Translations under genes and position numbers: made by a program
Shown here: positions 34,335 to 44,976 of the stretch, in pieces
How the letters are laid out: each line of letters starts with the position of its first letter
Numbering within the stretch: position 1 is the first letter of the stretch
The notes under the pieces: generated by a model
Seen by the model: the letters and a program-made list of their open reading frames with translations, nothing else
Databases searched by the model: none
What the model was told of the DNA's origin: nothing
Assembly (NCBI GenBank): GCA_021397835.1
Contig: JAJFZO010000407.1
Location: 5,270,001 to 5,334,000, forward strand
Source of the DNA: Moringa oleifera
Lineage: Eukaryota; Streptophyta; Magnoliopsida; Brassicales; Moringaceae
Reading direction: 5' to 3'
Length of the DNA stretch: 64,000 nucleotides

Positions 34335-37300
34335 CTACTGGACGCCACTCCATCTAGCCCAGTCCACAAACTGCATCCCCCCATATATGTTGTTGGCAAA
34401 TCGAACACCAACAGTAAAGGCCATGGCAACAGGTGGAACCTGCTTAGCCAAGGGTGACGCTTCTACCAAGCGTTCCAGTCCATTGATTACCTGGTAACGA
34501 GTATTTGAAGAAACAGCGAGGAAAACACCTGCAAGTTGGTGGAGGCCAAACTAAATCATTTCTGCAGACTAGAATAGATGATGGCCTAATCTTTTACAGG
34601 ATATCCACCAGTAAGTAAAAGTAAAAATTATCATCCTGGCGACTCCTGGTGTCTCAATGCTTTCTTTTTCTCATCTTATAAATGAAGGTTTAACCATTTA
34701 ACAAGACACTCATGGCAACAACTAGAGAAGTCACTACTTAAGCCACATAACTGGACTGCAACATGAATTGAGATCTAGCAGAGATTAAACACTATACTCA
34801 GGTTATGATATGTGTGGCTTTAGCATAATACAAATGGGAAGGAAGGAAAAAATAATAAGGCAGGGAGATGGGCTGGCTCAGAAGTTCAGGAAATGGTAAG
34901 ATTTGGTAATCCCATGCCAATTTATTAAGCCCAAACTTGTTTCATGATCCCAAAAGAGAAATTAACCCTATAAGGCATGAAAAATCTGAAGAATGAAGTG
35001 AGGCATACCCCAAAGAGCTGCACTCTTCACAAGAGGAGGCACAGGTATGTCCTCTTCTGATTTCTTCATGCTCCTGTAATACAGAACAAAAAGAATGAAG
35101 GATTATCCAAACCAAGATAATCTGAACAAGTAAAACAAAACTATAAAAAGATATACTCCTTAATCACAGGAAAGAACAGGGAAGCTTTTATTCATAAAAG
35201 ATGGTACTTCGATACAACAATATTTCAAAAACATGATGGCAACTGGATGGTATGCAAATTATCATAAAAATAGTAGCTTCAATGTGAATGTGAAAGACTG
35301 ATATGCTCTTAATCACTGTTATCACTAACTGTGCTTCTGATGATTGAAATTTGAAACTTTTGAGAACATTAAAATTGAGCTGCAGCCACTGATCTATTTG
35401 CAGCATGCAGACTGGATTATCTATCTAACTTAGGTTAATATGAAATAGCATCAGTGTCATTCAAAAAACATGGCATCTCAGTCATGTATATCTTTATATT
35501 TCTAACTGCCTGATCTTGATTGTTGAAATCTGTTATTGGCTTTATAAATTATTCTTTTGTAATAATAAATTGCCTTTACATGTTATTTATCTAATTTCCA
35601 AGCAATGGCTCAATACCTTAAGGGAGAACACTACAGAAAGGTTGGTGAAGAATACATCAGATACCACTGAACTTAATTTGGACTGCGGAATTGTTTCCAA
35701 AGTGATGCTTTTTACTTGAGAAGCTATTTGGAGCAAACCGGTTACCATAGATAATCTTTAGAAAAGGGTAAGATTATGGTTTACAGGTGCTTTTTGTGCA
35801 AGGCACCGGATGAGTCGGTCAATCACATTTTCATCCAAAGTAAATATTCCTGATTATCTGTTTTGGGATATATGTGGATTGCATTTGATATAAATATATA
35901 GCATTTGTTTCTGATGTGAATAATAAAATAAAAACAGATGCATCTGGAAGAAGCATACCGCTTGGCAGTCATGATCAAATTTGCAATTCCTTGGCCTATA
36001 ATGCCGCAAGCAAACCCAACAGACCCATATAGGATGCCCTGAAAGCAGAGTGTGGTAGATGAGCAACAATCATCCACCTAAAAATTTACTATTGACCAGT
36101 TAGTATCCATAAAATATTACCTTATAGAAGTATGTACCAATTCTCTGCTTCACAGAAAATCTACATCCTGGTCTTTCAGCTTCAAATACACTGCAAACGT
36201 TGATAACTTTAGGGACTTGAAAATTTATTCATCACATTATGAAGCAGCAAATTGGGCCATGAAGCAAATATCATGCAAAAACATATCAGTCTGCAACAGA
36301 AGCAAATCGAGATAAATCTAGATCAAGCAATTTAAAACACTGATCTAAACTTTCTTAGAAAAACAATTGCATTATCTGTCTATGTAAACCCACTACCTGC
36401 TAGGAAGAGCTGCATAGGCATGCTGCATACGACCAAAGAATCCTTTTGAGGCAGATGGTTGGCCAATTCGAGCATATGGTGCCAACATACCAACCATTGC
36501 AACGTTAACCACTACTCCAACCAAAAGATCAGCAACATATAACTCAAATTCTGCCCAAAAGTCCTTTCCCCTCTTTTGAACTTCAGCAAAAGTGGCACAG
36601 CAAGAATCGATTACTATCTGCACCACCAGAAGCCGAAGTTTGTAACTTTTGTATGTTAAAATTGGAAACAACCAAAGCACTTCAGATTTTTTCTGAGGCT
36701 GTCAGACATTTCGTGCATGTAGGGCATTCTAAATGATCAACTTAAGGAAGTTGGCTATAATTCTTTCGATACATTGTAGCCTCAAAATAGGCCTCACAGA
36801 AGCAATATATACTAAGAATATGCTGGAGACATGGATTAAGGCACCAATTATTCTTACAAAAAGTTTTTGGATTCAGCATTATTGCAAATGTACTGTTCGT
36901 TGGATAAGATATTCACACAAAACCATGTTGGAATAAAATATTACCCACCTCTGTTCCAATTTTGAAAAGAAAGGAGGGATCAGCAAGCATTCTGTTGCGA
37001 AGCATAGCCCATGACTTCACAGCCCATCCCAAAGGCCAGCTTGATCCCTACATAAAAAGCCGCCAAATCATAACACAGCTGAAAGTAGAAAACAAAAAGA
37101 ATTGTTGCACAACTTCAAGAGACAAAAAATTTTAATTTCGTTGAGGATGATAAAAGAAAAGCGGATATAAAAGAAGAACATTACCTGTAAGTCTAGATAT
37201 CTAAGGAGAAGTACTTTGCGAATGCCCACACTCTTTGCGGCCTCGAACATATCCGCAGGAAGTGTAGCCCCTCGAGCTTCTGTCTCTTTGATTACCTCTT

Positions 37301-37784
37301 CAAATCTCATAAGCGGTCCAAACTCCTCTTCTTCTTGGCCATCTCCTTCCTCGTGATCATCATTGCTGCCTCCACCACCTCCTCCACCATTATTAAACTT
37401 CCCATTTCCGCCACTGCCATTAAAAATATCCCCACCATTACCATCACTATCAGTTTTCAATTCATATCCTGTCTCCAATATCCTAATATCCTTCCCTATA
37501 ACATTTTCACCTCCTTCTTTTGTTACTAAGGTAGTTGCCACACCCGACTGCGGCTCAGTATGTGACCGAGACATATTCATAACCAGAAGCCTCAGTTTTT
37601 GCCTCACAGTTGCACGTCCTTTACTACTGTTGCCACTCAAAACAATCAAAGGCACTTCCCTTACTAAGTTCGTAAATCTAAAGCTCTCAAAATACACATC
37701 ATTACTTGACATCCTCCCCCAAATGATATCGTCTCTAAAATGTGCAACATTTGACAATCCAAAACTCGATGCACCAGCTGCCAT
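34335..37784 (-). CDS. RE: RETICULATA (LCD1), chloroplast envelope DUF3411 protein
   Basis: This gene encodes a plastid envelope protein. In Arabidopsis its loss gives pale lamina with green veins because mesophyll cells are sparse; the molecular activity is unsettled. Seven coding exons on the minus strand, 37784-37185, 37047-36949, 36617-36397, 36190-36121, 36038-35959, 35073-35009 and 34528-34335, join in frame to 442 residues. The first 70 or so residues are basic and Ser-rich, fitting a transit peptide. A Gly run and an acidic stretch (GGGGGGGSNDDHEEGDGQEE) follow at about 135-155. The DUF3411 domain starts at PLMRFEEVIKETEARGATLP and contains LRYLDLQ, WPLGWAVKSWAMLRNRMLAD, FELYVADLLVGVVVNVAMVG and ILYGSVGFACGIIGQGIAN. 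It ends with the family tail NNIYGGMQFVDWARW. No ATG precedes the one at 37784 in the mRNA leader, which itself appears interrupted by an intron. Conserved members RER1-7 share the domain, but the N-terminal context and synteny favour RE itself. Confidence 0.93.
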
Positions 37785-37796
37785 CTTCCTCCCTAC

Positions 37797-38127
37797 CTGC
37801 TGAACTCGAGTAAGTCGACAAATTAAAAAAGTGCTATATCTACTACACAGAACCCCAGGAGGCTACCACTTGTCACTAATCAAATCAAACACATAAATGT
37901 AGCACAGAAGCAATCAAGAACGATAAATCCGATCAGAGCTATACTTTGTTAACTTCAATTACTGCATTAAATCGCCAGAAACCGGTATCTTTCAGAGAAG
38001 CAGATCCTGAAAGCAGCTTCAAAGTATTCTGTATTTGCTTCACACCGATGAATATGGGTATTAGTAAAGTGGAGTATTTAAAACTAGGAAAACAAGGGAA
38101 AATTGAAGCGTATGCAATGGACTCTAC
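37797..38127 (-). other. probable 5'-UTR intron of RETICULATA
   Basis: On the minus strand an AAG|GTAGAG donor ends at 38128 and tandem acceptors (ttcagcag) lie at about 37797-37800, just 12-15 nt before the ATG. The upstream exon from 38128 to about 38300 has a long frame but no ATG, so it is best read as untranslated leader. The tandem cag cag acceptor would give two leaders differing by 3 nt. Confidence 0.55.
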
Positions 38128-38352
38128 CTTGTTTGCACAGAGAGACAGTGGAGCTGGACTTGATGCTTGATTATGAAAATGAGCGCTCAATAAATAGTTC
38201 TTTCCTTTTGGCTAGAAAACAAGGAGGCGGAGAAGAAAGAGAACTTGCGTGTGAGGGCTATAAGCACAAGAAGAAGCCTTAGCTCCTGGCTCTTCACTTC
38301 CCTGAAAGCTGTTAGGGGAAGTGGGCGCTGTATTTTGGCTCCTTGTACCCCA

Positions 38353-38376
38353 CACGTGTATAATCTCGCACACGTG
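38353..38376. promoter_or_regulatory. paired G-boxes in the RETICULATA promoter
   Basis: Two cacgtg cores lie at 38353-38358 and 38371-38376, with centres 18 bp apart, just upstream of the leader exon of RETICULATA. A telo-box (tagggttt) follows at 38387-38394. G-boxes are bound by PIF, HY5 and other light-signalling bZIP/bHLH factors, which fits a chloroplast-biogenesis gene. Regulation is inferred. Confidence 0.5.
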
Positions 38377-38394
38377 AGAATATCTCTAGGGTTT

Positions 38395-38997
38395 TTCTAA
38401 ATTACACATGGCCTTATGGACCTTGAGCGTACTTTGCGCATTCCGTGCATCTGAGCAACGTATGGAGAGCCAGCTCCGGATGGAAGGACCCACGCTGTGA
38501 CCATTCACGAGGGACAGAGAGAGAAAGAGAGGAGTATGAACTTATTAAAAATAAATTTACTATCTTTTTAATTTTTTATAATCATTTACATTTTTTCTGT
38601 GAATCAACTTGATCTCCGCATAAGAAGCTGTTCTTTTTTTTTTTCTTTCCCTTTTTTGATAGTATCTGTTTATTGTATTACCAGCTAATGTTCTTTAGTG
38701 CTTGAGGAGTGGGTACCTGTATTCCTACACATTCGTTTTTCCCAGTGGAGCACGACGCATTGGGTCTCGTGGGCGGCTAAGAATTTTCTTCTGCTAACCA
38801 TCAACGTTAGGTAAATTAATAATCAAGATTCTGGTTTTGATGAATGCGACAACTTTGAGATTTTGTTCTTTTGCGATCAACAATGTACCTTCTTGGATGT
38901 TGTTTGGTTTGGAGGAAAAAGTGTTCAAGAAGACAAAGTTAAAAAGATGATAAAAACAAAGAAATTTCTCTGGACAAGCTTCAATCTGATATCGAAG
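38395..38997. other. intergenic region between RETICULATA and receptor kinase 1
   Basis: This is the distal RETICULATA promoter and the 3' flank of the minus-strand receptor kinase gene ending at 38998. No gene is recognised. Confidence 0.4.
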
Positions 38998-41343
38998 TTA
39001 AACCAGAAGCTCCACGACCTTGCTCATAGCAGGTCTTGTTTCATGATCTTCTCCTAAGCACAGCATGGCGACCTGTACCATTCTTCCAAACTGCTCCTTG
39101 TCGTGTTCACCTTCCAGTCTAGGATCACAGATTCCTTCAGGGCCTTCTTGTTTAAGTTTCTGGGTCACCCATTGAACCAAATGGCTGCATTCATTGTCCT
39201 GCATTGTGACTGATTGAAACCCAGATGCGCTCTTTCCAGTGAGAAGTTCCAAGAGGACGACTCCGTAGCTGTAGACATCTGCCTTTGCGTCGATTTTCAG
39301 GTTCATCATCCATTCTGGGGCTAAATAACCTCTGGTGCCCCGAACTTTGGAGAATCCTGAGACTTCATGACTCTCTTTGAAGAGCATTGACATGCCAAAG
39401 TCTGCAACTTTGGGTTCAAACTGGTCGTCCAACAAGATATTTTGTGCCTTAACATCGCAGTGGAGTACCCACTCCAGGCATTCCTCATGGAGATATGACA
39501 AGCCCTTTGCTGTTCCCAGTGCAATGTTATACCTCTGGTCCCATCCTAATGCGCTGTCTGAATTTGAGAACAAGAGTTTATCCAGTGACCCATTCTCCAC
39601 AAACTCGTAAACTAACAGCTTGTGCTCCTTCTCAGCACAGAAACCCCACAGTTTCACCAAATTCCTGTGGTTGATCTTCCCTATAATGCTCACTTCTGCC
39701 CAGAATTCTGCATCTCCTTGCAAGACACCTTCCAGTCTCTTTACGGCTACCTCTCTTTCGTCATCCAGAGTCCCTTTGTAGACTGTCCCAAAGCCCCCTT
39801 TTCCTATCTCTTGCTTAAAGTTTTTGGTTGCTTTCTTCAACTCTGCATAGTTGAAACGTTTGAAGCCCAGGGCTAATGCAATATAACCCATATTAGCCAG
39901 TTCATCCTGAACACGATTGCGAAAAATATAGCAGGATGCTAACAGGATAAGGATCAGTTCAATGAGACCAGCAGCAGACACGAACCCGATTAGGTATTTC
40001 ATGTACTCGTCTTTCTGGGTTCTATCTCTGGCACTGTTGTTGTTGAGAACAACTTCGGCGGCTGAACAGTTCAATTCATCTGTTTTTATAGGGCGTGAAG
40101 AGATTCCCATTCCTTTGCGAACCTTTATATGCATTGTGATGCGAGTATCTGGCAGAGAAAAACCATTAAGGAGGCTGCTTTTTGGGAAACATTGTCCTTG
40201 TCCATCCAATGCGTATCCAAACCCCTTGCATCTGCAATCATTAAGACAGCTGTTCCGGCACTGTTCAAGGGTGACATTAGTGCTGTAAGATTCCAGGTCG
40301 TATCCATAGTAATCTGTTCTCTGAAGCTCCATAAATTCCAATTCAGCTGGATTACAGGTCAGATTAAACGATGGCGAGCAACCTTTGGACCAGTCTGAAT
40401 GATCGTTTCTATAGAACCCATTAGGGCATCTGCAAGTGCCTCGTGGGTAGCTACTGCAAATGGCATTTTCTCCGCACAACAGATGAACCTGGCAAGAATC
40501 CAGACCAGGAGGCTGCCATGAGAGCTCCCACCGTCCAGTTGACCTCTCGAGGCTGTACAATCTCAAGGTACCATCATAGTCTAGTGTTAATCTCCTTTTA
40601 GGGCCAATCCCGTAATCAGATGCCTTGAAGTTGAGATTGTCACTGGAGGTAAATTGCCCGTTTCCATCTAGAATCGCCATTCTGGTGCTATTGTAAGGTG
40701 TCCTTCCACTTGCAAATACATTTGCAGACGTACTCGGCCAGTAAACACTTGAAAGTTGAGGACCATTATAGATGAGATTCAATATGTTGTTATCATCAAA
40801 CTTCAGGTTATAGAATCCTGTCAAGTATGTACCTCGACTTCTCATCGAGACCAAGGTTGTGTTCTTGGTGAGTGGCTGCCAAGGAAGCAGAGTGTCTGTT
40901 GGGAAACCAAAACTCTCCCAGATGATTCTCTGAGCTTGGTTAATTAGTACCAGGTTTCCTGTTTCAAGCAGCCGGACTTCTGCGCCTGGTTCTGTCAATG
41001 TGTTGGTCGACCAGACAGTCGAACCATCTGCATCAGTGAGGACCAGATTGCCGTCCTTGTGAAACCTAAGTTGAGACTGCTGCCCGTTAACTGGACTGTC
41101 TCTGTTGGCCATCCAAACAACAGTTCTGTCGATTGACTGGGTGAACCAGATTGCATAACAGTAGGCGTTGGTTCCCACCTTGTAAAACCCACTTGCGAAT
41201 GTTCCTTTCGGAGAGACCAAGAAGTCATTCTCGTTTACGGCAGACAGACCCCTCCCTGGGCTTAAGCTTCGCAGCCCCTGTCCCTGCCCTATCGTAATCT
41301 GAGCCAGCAGGATAAAGAAGAAGAACAAGCCTGCAATATCCAT
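38998..41343 (-). CDS. G-type lectin S-receptor-like Ser/Thr kinase (ZmPK1 type), copy 1
   Basis: This intronless gene encodes a 781-residue plasma-membrane receptor kinase. In order there are a signal peptide (1-20), a bulb-type lectin domain (about 30-150, with VVWMANRDSPVNG and HKDGNLVL), an S-locus glycoprotein region (150-275), and an EGF-like Cys cluster (285-322). A PAN/apple domain (about 330-410) and one membrane helix (451-475) follow. The kinase occupies 510-781: Gly loop GKGGFGTVY, K535, HCD at 628-630, DFG at 648-650 and APEW. HCD in place of HRD makes it a non-RD kinase, a class often linked to pattern-triggered immunity. The catalytic loop reads VKAQN, where VKPQN or VKPEN is usual. 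The mannose-binding consensus is only partly kept. The protein ends right after the last kinase helix (VVELLV) without a tail. The ligand is unknown. Confidence 0.92.
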   Translation of the reverse strand: MDIAGLFFFFILLAQITIGQGQGLRSLSPGRGLSAVNENDFLVSPKGTFASGFYKVGTNAYCYAIWFTQSIDRTVVWMANRDSPVNGQQSQLRFHKDGNLVLTDADGSTVWSTNTLTEPGAEVRLLETGNLVLINQAQRIIWESFGFPTDTLLPWQPLTKNTTLVSMRSRGTYLTGFYNLKFDDNNILNLIYNGPQLSSVYWPSTSANVFASGRTPYNSTRMAILDGNGQFTSSDNLNFKASDYGIGPKRRLTLDYDGTLRLYSLERSTGRWELSWQPPGLDSCQVHLLCGENAICSSYPRGTCRCPNGFYRNDHSDWSKGCSPSFNLTCNPAELEFMELQRTDYYGYDLESYSTNVTLEQCRNSCLNDCRCKGFGYALDGQGQCFPKSSLLNGFSLPDTRITMHIKVRKGMGISSRPIKTDELNCSAAEVVLNNNSARDRTQKDEYMKYLIGFVSAAGLIELILILLASCYIFRNRVQDELANMGYIALALGFKRFNYAELKKATKNFKQEIGKGGFGTVYKGTLDDEREVAVKRLEGVLQGDAEFWAEVSIIGKINHRNLVKLWGFCAEKEHKLLVYEFVENGSLDKLLFSNSDSALGWDQRYNIALGTAKGLSYLHEECLEWVLHCDVKAQNILLDDQFEPKVADFGMSMLFKESHEVSGFSKVRGTRGYLAPEWMMNLKIDAKADVYSYGVVLLELLTGKSASGFQSVTMQDNECSHLVQWVTQKLKQEGPEGICDPRLEGEHDKEQFGRMVQVAMLCLGEDHETRPAMSKVVELLV

Positions 41344-42582
41344 TGTAGGTGTTAGAACAGCTTAGGCTTGGAAGATTGAGCTGGAATGTTTGCTAGATAA
41401 ACTATGAGAAATTTGCTGTCGTGGGCTGCTTCTCATCAATTTGACTGCAATTTGGCTTTGGGCGTCATCGAAGCATTGATTGAGCTTGGACGTTTTACTC
41501 TGACTCAGAAGATACGAACAAGAACTGGAGGTGGCCGTTTCTATTACGTATGTGAACCAATCTGGAAATGGAAAAGAAAATTGAAGCAGAGCACAACTAA
41601 TTTGACGATTATTCTTTACAGGAAAAGTCAGTGGAAGTTTCTGTCACAAACTTGTTGCAACTATTCTGAAAAACTCTTAAGGATAAAGCTATCTAAAGAA
41701 CCTTATTCAATTTAAAAGACTTCATCGAAATCCTAAGAACACCTAAAAAAAAAAAATAAAAGCTTAATAAATAAGATCATAAGATTTCTTACCTCATAAC
41801 AGGATCCAGATTCAATTTCATGGCGGCTTTCATCTATGAAAGTTTGACTTTGTAATTAAAATGATTGACATACAAAATCTTATAAATTATTTGTCTGATG
41901 ACCCCAATAATTGAATGATTTATATATTATTTTTGACATCCAACTTGTTCTGTGAATCATGGTGCGCAATCATGCAGATGCAACAGTTGGATTTTCATGT
42001 TAACCTTCGTCCCACCTCCTTCTCTTCAAACCGTGTGCATATTTTATTAACTCATCCTGTGTGAGCACCGCAAATTTTGCTGGAACCACTGAGTGAATAT
42101 TTTATGGTAAGATCAAGCAAACAGTGCTGCAGAAATGCAATGGGGATGCTTCAGAATCTGATCAAGTCAGATCATGCACAGAGTTTTCATAAATATGACT
42201 TGTAACGAGTTCACAAGATATCTGCTTCATTTGCTTGTATGCAAAGCTTTTTTTTTTTTTTCTTTTGTGTAGTAGTTCTGCAGTTTGTGACATACTCAGA
42301 TTCATCTGATCTTATGTAAACGCAAATAAAAAATGTATTGGGTACTGTTAAATATGTGCATATGGTGCAGAAAAGCTGCCTATCGCAGAACAGGCCTATT
42401 TTATTGAACAGATTGTCATAACTTGTATGTTTCACATCTGTAAAGATGATAGTGTTTGATTTCATTAGCATTTTCTGATTGGAGCAGAGTGTTTGATCAT
42501 TTCATATTCTAGAATTGCAAAAAAGTCGTAAAACTAATAGCTGAAACGCAATCAACTGCTTGTCTGGAATGTGAAAATTAAA
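41344..42582. other. intergenic region between the two receptor kinases
   Basis: This 1.2-kb stretch is the promoter of receptor kinase 1 and the 3' flank of receptor kinase 2, both on the minus strand. A 103-codon frame at 41404-41715 has no recognisable domain. No repeat or RNA gene was seen. Confidence 0.45.
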
Positions 42583-44976
42583 TTAATATTCACATTCCAA
42601 CAGAGCCTGGACTACTGAACCCATAGTTGGTCTCTTGCTCTTGTCTTCTTCCACACAGGAAAGACCAATTTCAACCATTTTTACTGCCTGGTTCCTGCTG
42701 AACTGCCCCTGCAATCTTCGATCAACCACCTCTTCAATCCACGAGGCCTCTCCACATTGAATGTTCCTGCTCAGTGTCCTGATTAGTCTTGTCATCTCTG
42801 TTTCCTGCTCTTCCCCATCCTTTACAGGCAAATCTGAAAGTCGAATCCCCTTTAACAACTCTAGAATGACAACTCCATAACTATACACATCGACTTTTGC
42901 AGTGAGAGGCAGATTCAGAGCCCACTCAGGAGCCATGTAACCCTTGGTTCCTCGAGCCTGGGAGATTCTGAAGTTCTTGCTGTCGTCCCTCTTAGACAAC
43001 TTTGCAAGCCCAAAATCTGCAATCTTGGGTTCGAACTCACCATCCAGGAGAATATTCTCAGGCTTCACGTCACAGTGTATAACCCATTCGACACACTCAT
43101 GATGAAGATAGGCCAGGCCCTTGGCAGTCCCTAAGGCAACTCTAAACCTCTCATTCCATCTGAGAAAGCCTGGAGAGAATAAGTGTTTGTCCAGTGATCT
43201 GTTTTCTACATACTCGTAAACTAGGAGTCTGTGTTTCTTTTCTGAACAGAATCCCCACATTCTTACTAAGTTCATGTGATAGATTCTTCCAACTGTGCTT
43301 ACTTCGGCCCAAAACACTTCCTCTCCTTGGTAAGCATCAACCAATCTCTTCACAGCAACAACTCTTTCATCTGCCAGAACACCCTTGTATACAGCCCCGG
43401 AAGCACCTCTACCCAGCTCTTCCTTGAAGTTCTCTGTTGCCTTCTTGATTTCCTTGTAAGTAAACCTCCTGAACTGGCTTGATATCACATGATAGCCATC
43501 CTCCAATGGAGCTGGTACGCCGCGGCTTCTGATGAAAAGAAGCCACCAACCTGATACTATGAAGAGAACTTCAATTGCTCCAATTGCTGAGACAAACCAG
43601 TAGAGATAATACCATCTCATCCTTTTACTGATAGTATTATTTATAAAAGAAGCTGTCATGTTCCGAAGGACACTTGACCTGCAAATGGGATCGATTCCAT
43701 TCTGAAGGGTGAAGTTTGTTGCTTCTACACTCACTGGGAGTTTCAGATATATGTGCCCAGCAAAATTTGGAGACTTGTACCCGTTGAAAAGCGAACTTTT
43801 CAGGAAACATAGGCTTTTGTCTTGTACTCTATAGCCAAATGCTTCACACTGACAATTATCCAAGCAAGACTTCATACAGGAATCGAATGATATGTTTTGA
43901 CTAAAGTTGAGATCAAACCCATAGAAATCTACATGGGGAAGCTTCACGAATCTAACCTCGTGAGGATCTGAACAGGTTCTGTTGAACTTAGGCTTGCAGC
44001 CTTTGTTCCAGTTACCAGGATCAGCTATTTCGTATCCAGGAGGACATGAACATTTTGGAGCCGGAGTATAAACACATATCCCATTTCTCCCACAAATTCC
44101 GTGCACTTCACACTGCTCTGTAAGAGCTTGCCATGAGACAACCCAAGATCCTGTAATGTCCAGACTATAAAGCCTGAGATTTCCATCGTAGTCCATCGTC
44201 AGCCTCCTTCTGATGCCAAATCCCCTGTCAGAAGCATCAAAATCCAATTTGTCGCTTGATAAGAAACTACCTTTGTCATCTAACACAGCAATTCTGCTAC
44301 TGTTATAGTTTGTTCTTCCATTTTCAAACACAGTATAATCAATATTAGGCCAGTACAAGCTTGAAATATCAGGCCCATCGTACATCAATCTCAGCACATT
44401 ATCGTTATCAAAATAGAAAATAAAGAAGCCAGGGGCATAAGTGCCTTTTCCTAGTCGAGAAATCAGCTTCTTGCTCTTAGTCAATGGTTGGTTAGGAAGA
44501 AGCGTATCAGTAGGAAAATCGAAGCTTTGCCATAAGATTTTACCGTCTGGGTTTTTCAGAACAAGGTTGCCCATATCCAAAAGCTCTGCTCTGTGGACAT
44601 CAGTGGAGCTGGTATTGGTCTGCCAAAGGATTGAGCCATCGACGTCGGCTAGGACCATGGCACCGTCTCGCCCGAGAGAAATGCTCGACCCCTTGCCATT
44701 CACGGGTCTATCTCGGTTAGCCATCCAGACGACGGTCTTATCCTTGGAATGAGTAAACCAGACGGCGAACCAGTAAGCATTTTCCCCTTGGCCGTAAAAC
44801 CCGCAGGAGAATGTTTTGTCCGGCGATGTTAGCAGGTCACCACTATCTTCAACTGAAAGAGAGGAGCCTATGAGCAAACTGTACTGGGTACTTGAATTTG
44901 CCGAATACAACAAAAGGAAGATGAGCACAATGGGCAAACAAAGGTGACATGGAGACGGTGAAGCTTGGAAAATCAT
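42583..44976 (-). CDS. G-type lectin S-receptor-like Ser/Thr kinase (ZmPK1 type), copy 2
   Basis: This intronless gene encodes a 797-residue receptor kinase with the same architecture as the gene at 38998. There is a signal peptide (about 1-29), bulb-type lectin (35-150), S-locus region, EGF-like Cys cluster (about 289-327) and PAN domain (335-412). A membrane helix lies at 456-482 and the kinase at 517-797. The kinase has GRGASGAVY, K543, HCDVKPENILL (634-644), DFG 654-656 and APEW, and is again non-RD. In the lectin domain the mannose motif is degraded (GRDGAMVL lacks the Asn). The two proteins are clearly divergent, so the tandem pair is old. The start ATG at 44976 gives MIFQASPSPCHLCLPIVLIF. 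A partial, broken copy of its 5' end lies upstream at 46690-47124. Confidence 0.92.
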   Translation of the reverse strand: MIFQASPSPCHLCLPIVLIFLLLYSANSSTQYSLLIGSSLSVEDSGDLLTSPDKTFSCGFYGQGENAYWFAVWFTHSKDKTVVWMANRDRPVNGKGSSISLGRDGAMVLADVDGSILWQTNTSSTDVHRAELLDMGNLVLKNPDGKILWQSFDFPTDTLLPNQPLTKSKKLISRLGKGTYAPGFFIFYFDNDNVLRLMYDGPDISSLYWPNIDYTVFENGRTNYNSSRIAVLDDKGSFLSSDKLDFDASDRGFGIRRRLTMDYDGNLRLYSLDITGSWVVSWQALTEQCEVHGICGRNGICVYTPAPKCSCPPGYEIADPGNWNKGCKPKFNRTCSDPHEVRFVKLPHVDFYGFDLNFSQNISFDSCMKSCLDNCQCEAFGYRVQDKSLCFLKSSLFNGYKSPNFAGHIYLKLPVSVEATNFTLQNGIDPICRSSVLRNMTASFINNTISKRMRWYYLYWFVSAIGAIEVLFIVSGWWLLFIRSRGVPAPLEDGYHVISSQFRRFTYKEIKKATENFKEELGRGASGAVYKGVLADERVVAVKRLVDAYQGEEVFWAEVSTVGRIYHMNLVRMWGFCSEKKHRLLVYEYVENRSLDKHLFSPGFLRWNERFRVALGTAKGLAYLHHECVEWVIHCDVKPENILLDGEFEPKIADFGLAKLSKRDDSKNFRISQARGTKGYMAPEWALNLPLTAKVDVYSYGVVILELLKGIRLSDLPVKDGEEQETEMTRLIRTLSRNIQCGEASWIEEVVDRRLQGQFSRNQAVKMVEIGLSCVEEDKSKRPTMGSVVQALLECEY

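Noticed and set aside
37939..38190. 83-codon frame that could extend RETICULATA upstream
   Set aside because: It has no ATG (it opens with TTG), a clean donor site interrupts it, and the protein start at 37784 matches the expected N-terminus.
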